From Excoecaria cochinchinensis (lineage: Eukaryota; Streptophyta; Magnoliopsida; Malpighiales; Euphorbiaceae): DNA of 64,000 nt. Position numbers and translations under genes: made by a program. The stretch is taken from assembly GCA_947683425.1 (NCBI GenBank), contig CANTUQ010000050.1:8114501-8178500 (forward strand), in the 5' to 3' direction. Shown here one piece after another: positions 36,181 to 46,803 of this stretch. Position 1 is the first letter of the stretch. Each line of letters begins with the position of its first letter. Under the pieces are notes generated by a model that saw only the letters and a list, made by a program, of their open reading frames with translations, was not told the DNA's origin and did no database searches.

Positions 36181-37290
36181 GCTTTCTATCTATTTTCAAA
36201 TCACCGGTGAGCTCTTTCTTGACCACCGGCACTTTCGATCCAAGCCATCAACTCTCCCTCACTTTTGATTTGGAGACCACCGACACTCTCTTGCTCAACC
36301 ACCGCCTACTCTTCTCTACAGATCTGCTCCACAGGTTATTTTTTTCCTTTTTTTTCTTGATATGTCATGATAACTGACAAATACTGCATCTATTTTGGAT
36401 GTTGTTTTGTTGCTTCATTTGGTTGCAAAACAGAGCTATCAAGTTGAAAACTGTAAATGATTTTCATTGAATTAGAATTACCTGTTTTCTTTTGGTTGCA
36501 AAACTACAAATACCATTTTGCGACACTTTGTTTTTTTTTCATTTTTCGTAACTTTGTTGGCCAATATGTATGTAACTTTGAATCTTGCCCATACGATGAG
36601 AATATAGAAGTCTCCGCAAGAAGAATGCATCTACTTGAAGTATTTGCTTCAACACTCTTATTTTGACAATATTCCTTCTTCAATTTCTATCTTCATCCAT
36701 CCCTTTCTTTTGATTTCGCAAAGATCCATTGGAAAAAATATAGCGAAATTAAGCCCCAGATGGAAACCCTAGGTATCATTGCTGAAATCGAAGCTCTTGT
36801 TTCTGATAAGCTTGAAGTGGTAACTTCTGATTTTTCTTCCCTCTTTATTCTTATAATTTCTTTAATTTTTCTATAGTTCTCGTCTGATCCATACAATTGG
36901 CACTGTTAATTTGCTCTTTTAGTGTTTGTAATACTGGTGGTTATGGGACTTTCGGTGAATTTGTTATATTTTTTAGAATGTCAAATTATTAAATTTCTTG
37001 CTAATATTTAAGGTTTTCTAACGGTTGTTTTAAAAAAATATATGATTTTTTTTTTGTCTTTTAGTTTGATTATCAAGTTCTTTCGGTTTAATAATGCTAT
37101 AAGGATCAATATTAGGAAAGACTTAAATTGTGGGTAATGATTTGTTATGTGTAATACTTTGAATGTCAGTTTGGTATGCATATTAAAGAGATAAATATGC
37201 ATGTTGTTCTTTATAAGCTACTGCTGTTTTTGCTGTTATATTGTTTTCTAATCTTAATCAAGGAGATAAATAGATATAACATGGCTACTC
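36181..37290 (+). pseudogene. POLD3: 5' fragment of a DNA polymerase delta subunit 3-like gene
   Basis: A CT-rich leader exon ends in the donor CACAG|GTTATT at 36334. A second exon contains an ATG at 36760 and 20 codons to 36819 (METLGIIAEIEALVSDKLEV) followed by the donor GTAACT. This resembles the N-terminus of plant POLD3, the accessory subunit linking polymerase delta to PCNA. The next expected exon, with the SYKWLSR-type motif, was not found in the following 9 kb. Sequence from about 37,300 belongs to the DUF1985/minisatellite element. This is either a captured gene piece or a real gene whose intron 1 was filled with transposons, with the rest beyond the window. The identification relies on 20 residues and family memory. 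Confidence 0.45.
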
Positions 37291-37663
37291 TTCTTCTGAG
37301 TGAATACTTGATGTATACTGGGTGTATACTTGATGTGTACTTCCAGTATACTGTTTAATGTGTGTGTATTTGACAATGTTTATATTGTTTATTGTTTATA
37401 AAACATACACAACTTCTCTTGCAGCGTTATAATGCTCATAGCACATGTTTTGGGGTCTTTTATTTTATTCATGTTTGAAGAGATTGTTGTGCACTTAGAT
37501 TACAGAATACACAATTAAAATGTATTAAAAATTGCCTGTTAAGAAATAGTGAAGACAGAACAATTTTTTTGGTGAGCTAAGTTACTGTTAATTTTTGCAT
37601 GTTTTAAATGTGTTTTCTTTGAATTTTAAGTGATCTTTATTTACTGATCATATCTCAGCTAAA

Positions 37664-37853
37664 ATGGTTCAAACTCGAACAAGTTCTTCTCCTGCACCTA
37701 GAAGCACATCACAAATTATTAAAAAAATGAAGAAAAACAGATGATGATGTAGATTTAATTATCATAAAAGAGACAAAGAGGAGAAGAACTAAATTCAAAC
37801 TCCATATTATGATTCTCATAATCCAAAAAAACAAAGGTATGATACAAAGGTAT
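37664..37853 (+). pseudogene. First exon of a DUF1985-type element gene (frameshifted)
   Basis: After an acceptor (ATATCTCAG) the ATG at 37664 opens MVQTRTSSSPAPRSTSQ and a Lys-rich stretch. One base change in an A-run shifts the frame, after which TDDDVDLIIIKETKRRRTKF continues to a donor at about 37852 (AAAG|GTATGA). The basic/Ser-rich start and acidic-basic tract resemble nuclear N-termini. It is joined with the DUF1985 exons at 43055-45418 because the tract between them holds only a solo LTR and a minisatellite. Confidence 0.5.
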
Positions 37854-38331
37854 GATATTATATAATGTAAATATAAATGAATAATGGTATGATTTGAGAA
37901 TGCATTGATATTTATTTGTTTATGTGTATTTATTATGTATGTGATTATGTTGTATACTGTGTAAACTAGCCATGCATATAGTAGATGTGTACATGTTGTG
38001 TATATAGAACCATTGCTTTATTAAGATTTTAAATAGGTTGAGATTCCTATTGTATAATTCTAATCTGTATTTGACAAGATTTTACTTGAAGGTTCTTTTA
38101 GTTGATAATCTATAACATTTATCTAACGCTGCAACTTATATTTCATTTAGATCTATATTTTCGAACATAAAAATATTTTTTGATTGAATGACTATGAATC
38201 TTAGCAGTGAATGAGCAAAATTTTCAGTGCTATAATGTGGGCAATTAATTGGAACCTCACAACGTTATGCTAGGCTTATTGACATGAACATTGTAAGCAT
38301 GCAACCATTGTGCTGAACAACTTGACATATT

Positions 38332-38394
<63 letters not shown>

Positions 38395-38557
38395 TGCATT
38401 ATATTTGAGTGTAAATACACTGCCCTCAAACTAAATCGCTATCATTCAAGCATTGCCAACATGCATTCTATCATTGGAACTAAATTTAAGATATAAAGTA
38501 AAAGCATATCGGTTCTCATTATTGGCACTTACTATATAACAACAAAAAGTCAGATAA
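37854..38557. other. Intron-like sequence with (TAA)n microsatellite
   Basis: AT-rich, with about 19 TAA units at 38334-38391. TTTATGTGTATTTATTATG at about 37917 recurs at about 41589 immediately before the 55-bp minisatellite, and a TGTATACTG-type motif appears in both places. Confidence 0.55.
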
Positions 38558-41336
38558 TGTAACACCCCAATACCCCTATGGAGGATATCGGAGCGCATAC
38601 ATTTACAAAATAAGACCAAAAGCGAGAGCAATAAATATAATACAACAATAATATCATATAATAAAATTAATTCACATAATACAAAGATATCCTTATACAA
38701 TATACGATTAACAATACAAAAAAATTCTATACAAAACATATATTGAATTATATAATATATATATATCAAAATACAAAAAGACACTACAACAGGAACTCCT
38801 AGTGGCCGACCTGCAAATGCTCCACACCGAACGAACTTGCCACCTACACGGAAAAATACCCGTGCTAAGCGATAATGTTTAGTGGGGAGAAAAACAATAC
38901 AAAAGACTTCTATCGCAGTCACAATATCAAGAATAATACTTTAAAGCAGGATTAATATATAATAGTAAATCTATAAATACTATTATAAGAAACATGCTAT
39001 TGACAATATACACTTAAGCTATATATAAACATCTCATGTAGCTTCACATATACTTTACATGCAATAACCTATCCTTACCACTCAGAACATACTCATGCAT
39101 ATAAACATATCAAGAACAAACATCAACATACAGTGAGAACATCATATTCTTATACCTTACCATTACTCATACCAATTTACATTCTAGAAATTCAATAATT
39201 TAACTATATATCTCTAATAACATGCAGTACATATAAACATATCATAAATGAACTTCAATATACAATAAACAGCAATAGTTCGCTACATCTTATGGATAAC
39301 CGTATACATATTAATCACTCATATAACTTTTCAAGTACTACTACATATACATATACACTAGATCCATGGGATTATCAGGAACAACGTGCAAAAGCAAAGC
39401 TATACGTATAGCACTTATATAAACACAAGCACACATATCCGAACATTTATTATCGCACTAACACGAAACACTAGCCTGAATTTACATCGAGAGTGGATAC
39501 GGGTACACTGGATACTGCGAACAGTATCAAACACTAGAGACCGAAGCCTCAAAATATTTTTAAAACTTTTGGATACCCGAAGGTATCAAACACTAGACCC
39601 AAACGGGGCCAACACTAGACCCAAACGGGATCAAACACTAGCAGCTGCAATCACTAGCCCTTTATAAGCATGCTTATCTATCCACTACTATGACCATTTA
39701 AGCGGACACTTGTACACTCCACACATATCACTTAACTCAACTTTACATTGATCAAGTATCAAGACAATATAATACGAACAATCTAATTATAACATGCATG
39801 GATCAATATACTATGGCTCGTAAGCACAACATATACTAAACATTAGCGAGAAACCATACAAAGTAGACAATTCATAAACATTTAAGTTCCTTTAAAAAAA
39901 ATATACATGCGATCTCATGCTATAACTTAACATTCAATTAAATACCTCTACTATAGTGAGAAATCATGCAAAGAATTTCAAGCATAATAACATACATGCA
40001 GAATAGGGAAGGGTCGCGCCCGCGACAGAAGGCTAAAAGACCTCTATCGCGCTCGCGGCGAACGATCGCGCTCGCGACAGAGGGCTGAAAGCCTCAATCG
40101 TGCTCACGCACGCAAGGGGTGCCCGTGATAAATCACAGCTCGGCAGGAGCTTGGCTCCCTCGCTCTCTGTCACTATCGCAACAACAGTCGCGCTCGCAAT
40201 AGAGCACAGTCGACAGGAGCTCGGCTGAAGATCAAAGCCCTAGTTCTTGCCCATAGATCGAAACCCGAGCTTTCTGTCACGCCCGCGACCGAAGTTGCGC
40301 TCGCGACAGAGACAATCTCCCAGACATGGAAAATGCAAAACTCCAATTCATCTCAAGCACATCTCAACCCAACATCAATTTAGCATGCATATAATCTCAA
40401 TTCACTCAACATAAGTATTCTAAACATGCTAACATTCATATTAACAACAATTAATACTTGTTGAAACAATCAAATTGGCAAGAATTCACTATTAAAACCA
40501 CAAACTCAGAAATTGCTCTAGAATCATACAATTCCATAATTAAACTCTCATGTGCTAAAATTAATCATAACATATCATACATATATCAAAACTCAACTCA
40601 AAACATGCATATCCGCATATATATATAGCAACTCATTTTCCAGAAATTCAACACAAACATTCAAAGCAAACTCAATCAATTACAACTCCCTAACCTCAAA
40701 GAAGCTGGAATCACTCTCCCATCAAGCTCCAATCTACTCCTTGCACTAGCTCTTTCACTTGACCACCAATTCTTGCACACACCAAAGCCAAAATCACTCT
40801 CTTAATCTAAACTCAAACAAAATGGGAAAGAAGAAAAAACCACCACACAATTTACCTCTACAACCCAAGCTATTGACTCTGCAAAACCCAGCCAAAGGCC
40901 AACAAAATCCACCCAAGAAGAGGAGGAAGGAGCAGGAAACGAGTAAAGGAAGAAGAAAGTGAAGAACAGGGAAAGAGAGAGGAGGATGGGAATGGGAAAA
41001 CAAAGGCAGAAAATCTGCCTTTTCCCTCTCTCTCTTCCTTTCTTTCTTTTCTTCTTCTCATTAAATGCTCCCACCAACCAAAGCTAGGTGTCACACTCTC
41101 ATAGGCCAACTCTAAAATATCTAGTCTAATATCTCTTTAAGTCCTTGGCAAAGGTCCACTTGATCCTTGCTAATATCCTTTTAGTCACTAAAACAATTCT
41201 TTCTCCCATAACTTTAAGTTTTTTTTGTCAATTTAGTCCTTAATGACACCAAATTCATACTTGTCCAATTATAATTATGCCTTTTTCTACACAATAACAC
41301 TACCAATCCTACTAGGGTCCAAATCGGGATGTTACA
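38558..41336. mobile_element. Solo LTR, 2,779 bp
   Basis: Begins TGTAACACCCC and ends GGGATGTTACA, with a perfect 5-bp duplication GATAA on both sides (38553-38557 and 41337-41341). No internal retrotransposon domain is present, so this is a solo LTR left by recombination. A CpG-rich part at about 40010-40320 repeats CGCTCGCGACAG. A related, 3'-interrupted copy starts at 45419. Open frames inside (for example 38446-38922 minus, 40759-41109 both strands) are not genes. Confidence 0.88.
40010..40320. repeat. CpG-rich CGCTCGCGACAG repeat block in the LTR
   Basis: Variants of TCGCGCTCGCGACAGAG occur several times, some inverted (CTCTGTC... near 40165), in an otherwise AT-rich LTR. An equivalent block is at 46395-46800 in the second LTR copy. 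Confidence 0.75.
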
Positions 41337-41588
41337 GATAAGGAACGATAGTTGAGCAATGTCACCCTTCATCAACGAAATACATCACAAAGAAAATGTC
41401 ACAAATTCAACTAAATTAATTACACTGAAGGGAAGACCTACATGTTAGCAAGGTATACATATTGGTAGGAGAATCATATCTTTAGACTAGGACCTTTACA
41501 ATAACAATTGCAAATGCCAAAAACCATGAAAAAAACTTGAAGAAACAAATCTGCTTCTTCACATCAACAACATCCTCTGCAACATTAA

Positions 41589-42880
41589 AATTTATGTGTA
41601 TTTATTATGTATGTGAATATGTTGTATACTGTGCAAACTAATTGTATACTGTGCGTATACTAGATGTGTACTTGCTGTATACCGTTAGTAAACTAACTGT
41701 ATATTATGCGTATACTAGCTGTGTACTTGATGTATACTATGAGTAAACTAGATATATATTATGCGTAAACTAGATGTGTACTTGCTGTATACTATGAGTA
41801 AACTAACTGTATATTATGCATATACTAGGTTTGTACTTGTTATATGCTATTAGTAAACTAGATGTATATTGTGCGTATACTAGATATGTACTTGATGTAT
41901 ACTATGAGTAAACTAGATGTATATTGTGCGTATACTAGATGTATACTTACTGTATACTATGAGTAAACTAACTGTATATTGTGCGTATACTAGATGTGTG
42001 CTTGATGTATACTGTTAGTAAACTAGATATATATTGTGCGTATACTAGATGTGTACTTGATATATACTATGAGTAAACTAGATGTATATTGTGCGTATAC
42101 TTAATGTGTACTTACTGTATACTATGAGTAAATTAACTGTATATTGTACGTATACTAGATGTGTACTTGATGTATACTGCTAGTAAACTAAATGTATATT
42201 GTGCGTATACTAGATATGTACTTGATGTATACTATGAGTAAACTAGATGAATATTGTGTGTATACTAGATGTGTACTTACTGTATACTATGAGTAAACTA
42301 ACTGTATATTGTGCGGATACTAGATGTGCACTTGATGTATGCTGTTAGTAAACTATATGTATATTATGCGTATATTAGATGTGCACTTGCTGTATATTAT
42401 GAGTAAACCAACTGTATATTATGTGTATACTAGATGTGTACTTGATATATACTGTTAGTAAACTTGATGTATCTTGTGCGTATACTAGATGTGTACTTGA
42501 TGTATACTGTTAGTAAACTAGATGTATATTGCGCGTATACTAGATGTGTACTTAATGTATACTGTTAGTAAACTAGATGTATATTGTGCGTATACTAGAT
42601 GTGTACTTGATGTATACTATGAGTAAACTAGATGTATATTATGCGTATACTAGATGTGTGCTTACTGTATACTATGAGTAAACTAATTGTATATTGTGCG
42701 TATACCACATGTGTACTTGCTGTATACTATTAGTAAACTAGATGTATATTCTGCGTATACTAGATGTGTACTTGATGTATACTGTTAGTAAACTAGATGT
42801 ATACTGTTAGTAAACTAGATGTGTACTTACTGTATATTGTGTCTATACTAGATGGAACTTGCTGTATATTGTGTGTGACT
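41589..42880. repeat. 55-bp minisatellite with a 3-unit (165-bp) pattern
   Basis: About 23 units of 55 bp, each of the form GTATATTGTGCGTATACTAG, then ATGTGTACTTGATGTATACT, then ATGAGTAAACTAG. Spacing checked at GTGCG 41871, 41926 and 41981. Three unit types differ at fixed sites and alternate regularly over much of the array. Every frame has stops, so it is non-coding. Confidence 0.93.
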
Positions 42881-43054
42881 TCAATTTAAAAAAGCCTAGA
42901 TGATATTTCTGGACTTCAATTTGTCTATATATGTGTGTATACTTGATGTTTACTTGTTAAATACTATATGTATACTTGTTGTATATTGTGTTTATACTTG
43001 ACTACTACTTGATGTATATTGTGTGTATTTGATGTATATTGTGTGTGACTTCAG
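42881..43054. other. Degenerate edge of the minisatellite and intron end
   Basis: Contains scattered GTATACTTGATG-like pieces, then the acceptor TGACTTCAG at 43046-43054 before the DUF1985 exon. Confidence 0.55.
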
Positions 43055-45418
43055 GTTGGAGACGTTGTTTTGAAAAAGGATAATTTTCATAGTGTTCGGG
43101 TCTATTTTTGCATGAACACTTTCGCTGTATCTATTATAAAGAACAAGTTGACTACTGAACAACTAGAAAAGTTTAGAAACACCTGTTTTGGATACTTCTT
43201 AGAAATCCCTGAAATAGTTCTTCATAATCAACTATTTCATTCATTATTTCTAAGAGAAGTGCATACTGAAAATGACAAGGAGTTTAGATTAAGATATGAT
43301 GGTGTTGATTTAACATTTAGTTTGGAAGAATTTGCACTAGTAACTGGTTTGAAGTGCAAAGGAAAAAATAAGAAGATCAACACATCACATGTAAAAACTA
43401 GACTGGTTGAGAAGTATTTTGGCGAATGTGACAAGATAAAAAAGCTGTCTATTCTTAATTATTTTATGAAAGGAAGTTTTGAAAATGATAAGGATGCTGT
43501 TAAGTTAGCAGTATTGTTTTTTATACACTGTTTTCTTCTTGCCTATAACAACCATAAAAATATTAATGAGGAGGAAATTGCATTCATTGATAATAGCTGC
43601 TTTGATGATTACCCATGGGTAAAAGATGCCTTCGAGCTGACTATTAGTAGCCTGAAAGGGAAGCTGCTTCGAAAAAGAGCAAGACCTGATAAGAAAAAAG
43701 GAGATGTGCCCATCTATAGAGTTTTTTGTTTTGCATACGCATTCCAAATTTAGTTCTATAAATGTTGCCAAGATATCTTAGAATATTTAGAAGTTGAGGC
43801 AACTAAAAAAATTCCCAAGATCCTACATTGGATAGAAAAAAAAATCACTTTAGCCAAAAAGATTTATCAAGCATACTGTTTAGCGTTCCTGCCAAAACTG
43901 TAAGTAATCTTATCAACATACTGTGAATATTATTTAGCATTCCTACACATATTATTTAATACTGTTTAGTGTTCCTGCACATATTATTTAATACTGTGAA
44001 TATATGTCTTTAATGTATTGTTGAATAAATAAAAACGTGGCAACAGAACTAGAATAATAGATGTGTACTGGCTATATAAAGCATAATTTATTAACAGAAT
44101 TAATAGAATCAAATGAATGCTGTTAACAAAATTAACTTACTTATGTATATTTGTGTTACTAAATTTTATCTCAAGTCTTCTTCTTTTTATTTTTTTCCTT
44201 TTTATCTTAGTTGAAATTGAAGAACATATCGCCTGATGAAAATGAGATTAAGGAGCTATACTTGGATGGAATGTTTGAGAGGAGATCGAAAAAGAGAAAT
44301 GTTGATGTAGAATTACATTCTGATGATGATACACCTTCTTTGCCTCTTTGTGTACCTACTTCTTCCGAAGAAAAATGAGGCAAAAAAAATCATGGAAAAT
44401 CTGATGAACAAAATTATAATAGAGAGATAAAATTGATGAGATAAGAAATTAGAAGCTTGCGTAATTATGTCAAGTCCAGTATTCAAAATATGAAAGATTG
44501 TTTTCAATATAATTTTCAAAAAATTACTGAAATGATTGTTGGACTCTCACAAAAAATAGATTTGGTCAATAGCTCTCAGGTAAATTTCAGTTGCTTTTTA
44601 TCAATTTCATTTATTATAATAATTAATGTCTTATTATTTTTTATAATTTTCATTATATTTTTGACAATTCAACAGTCTCACAATAATGTGGATAAAGAAG
44701 ATGATAAAATTGAACAAGATCAAGCTGATGATGAAGGATTTGTTGCAGATCAGTGTGGACATCTGGTCCGTTTTATTATCTTTATTTGGATTTCTAACGT
44801 CTTATTATCATAAATAATGCATGCAATATATTTACTATGAATATAATTCAATTTTTTAAGATTTATTTTACTATGATCAGTTTTTTGATAATGATTTATT
44901 TTATTATGATCAGTTTTTTGATAATGATGAAGAAAATGCTGAGACATGTGTCAATGTTGATGCAAATAAAAGAGATGATGAAAATGATGGTAATAAAGTG
45001 GTATGTTTATTTTGTTATTAACATATTTTATTTATATTTCTTAAAGATTTTCAATTCTTATTTGTAATTTATTTTTATAATGCATGATACTAAACTTTTA
45101 GGCTGTTGATAATAGCAAAATGGAGATGAAAACAAAATATCATATTTCTGATTCCACTTCGTTAAAGTCTGATGAAATGGATAGCACCTTATTTGATCAA
45201 TTATATGAACCTGCTATCAACAGTGAATAGTAAAAAAATAAACATGTGCTTGTTAACGTGTAAATAAATTACTTTTCAGATGGTGTTCGTAGTGTGAATA
45301 TATTTAATTTCATTTATATTTTAAATGACTTTGTAATTTTTTTTTGGGTTTTAATTTTTTGAATAGGATTGTGAAAAATTTGCTGTGACTGGAACTGAAA
45401 TTATTTTATATCAAGAAC
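43055..45418 (+). pseudogene. DUF1985-domain gene of a Ulp1/MULE-type element (broken)
   Basis: The main exon 43055-43899 reads LEKFRNTCFGYFLEIPEI, HSLFLREVHTE and VDLTFSLEEFALVTGLKC, the hallmark of DUF1985, a plant domain often found beside Ulp1-like proteases in Mutator-like elements. The frame breaks at a TAG at 43751 exactly where the family has Trp (FQI*FYKC), then continues to FLPKL and a GTAAGT donor. Further exons are probable at 44211-44579 (two stops), 44674-44765, 44902-45000 and 45102-45230; their tails are acidic and low-complexity. The second LTR copy ends the locus at 45419 before any Ulp1 domain. The function of DUF1985 is not known to me. Confidence 0.75.
44864..44930. repeat. 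33-bp tandem duplication across a splice acceptor
   Basis: TTTACTATGATCAGTTTTTT and GATAATGAT are repeated in tandem, duplicating the probable ATGATCAG acceptor and the first codons of the exon after it (FFDND). Confidence 0.75.
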
Positions 45419-46803
45419 TGTATCACCCCGATACCCCCTTTGGAAGGATACCGGAGCGCCACGCACACAAACATAAGAATACATACGGAAGCGAAAGCAA
45501 TACAACAGAAATAAATAAATCATAATAATAAACATATACAATAAGATATATTTATATATATATACAAAATTACAAAAGGATCCTTATAACATTTACATAC
45601 GCATAATAATATTCTATACAAAAACAAATACAAAATACAGGACTAAGGTACAAAAAGAATCAACTCTAACTCCTAGTGGCCGACCAGCAGATGCACGATG
45701 CGAACCGAAATTGAACCTGCAACCTACACGGGAAAAACACCCGTGCTAAGTGAAGGCTCAATGGGGAGGAAACACAAATAATAGACATCTATCGAAGCCA
45801 CAAGAAAAACAAGCTCGAAAGATGTAAAAGCCATAATCACAACGCTAACATTCACATGCAAAATAATAGTATAGGCATATACAAATCATATGTATCGCTA
45901 AATAATAATTATACCAATAAGCCAATAACATCATATACATATACGTGTGTCGGTACAAATATCACAATGCACTAGCCAAAACAGAGACACTAGCTTGAAT
46001 TTACACTGGTGGTGGATACGGGTACACTAGATATTGCGAACAGTATCAATCACGAGAGACCGAAGCCTTGAAACATTTTGAGGAAAAACTTTTAGATACT
46101 CGAAGGTATCAAACACTAGACCCAAACGAGGTCAAACACTAGCAGCTGCAATCACTAGCCCTTTACAAGCATGCTTATCTATCCACTACTATGACCATTC
46201 AGGCTGAACTCGATCACTCCTAACAGATCACTTAATTGAATAACAATCACTTTTTAAAACACTACATCTAACACAATCCAATGCACATGTATAACAATTA
46301 TAAAAAAAATATGACATCATTAAATCATGTATCATTCAATAGCAAAAAACCACGCAAAGAGCAAAAGAAAATAAACATTTTTATTTGAAGCAGACAGGGT
46401 CGCGCTCGCGACAGAGGCATAGCTCAGCCCTCGTCATGCACGCGACACGCTGGGCGCTCGCAAAAGATAGGCAGGAAGGCCTCTGTCGTGCTCGTGACAT
46501 GCGTCACGCTCGCGACAGTGGGCGGGGTTCCCCGTCACCCTCGAGCGCAAAGGCGCACTCATGACGAATCAGAGCCTGCCAGACGCTCGGTTTAACGAGC
46601 TCTATCTCGCTCGCGACAGAGACCGGACACTGGCCTCATCGCATTTACACTCAGAGGCACGCTCGCGATGGGGCTTGGCTCAACCGAAACTCGGCCTACC
46701 GAGCTTTCTGTCGTGCTTGCGACGAGGGTCGCGCTTACGACAGAGGGCTCCTCAGCACTCCTTAGGCCATCCCGCACTCTGTCCTGCTCGTGACATGTGT
46801 CAC
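45419..46803. mobile_element. Second LTR of the 38558 family, interrupted by the Tat element
   Basis: Starts TGTATCACCCCGATACCCC and follows the 38558 LTR in order: CTCCTAGTGGCCGACC, ACCTACACGG...CCCGTGCTAAG, GTGGATACGGGTACACT, then the CTCGCGACAG block. It stops at 46803 where the Tat LTR starts, so its remainder should lie past the window. It interrupts the DUF1985 gene; the left 5-bp flank is AGAAC, whose partner is not visible. Confidence 0.82.

Noticed and set aside
39386..39667. 93-codon frame within the solo LTR
   Set aside because: Contains short direct repeats (AACACTAGACCCAAACGGG) and no domain; the related LTR does not preserve it.
41589..42880. CRISPR-like regular repeat
   Set aside because: Units are contiguous without unique spacers, the host is a plant, and the array is a minisatellite.
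38558..46803. Full LTR retrotransposon with the DUF1985 gene as cargo between two LTRs
   Set aside because: The left LTR has its own perfect GATAA duplication at both ends, so it is a solo LTR; DUF1985 exon-like sequence also lies outside it on the left.
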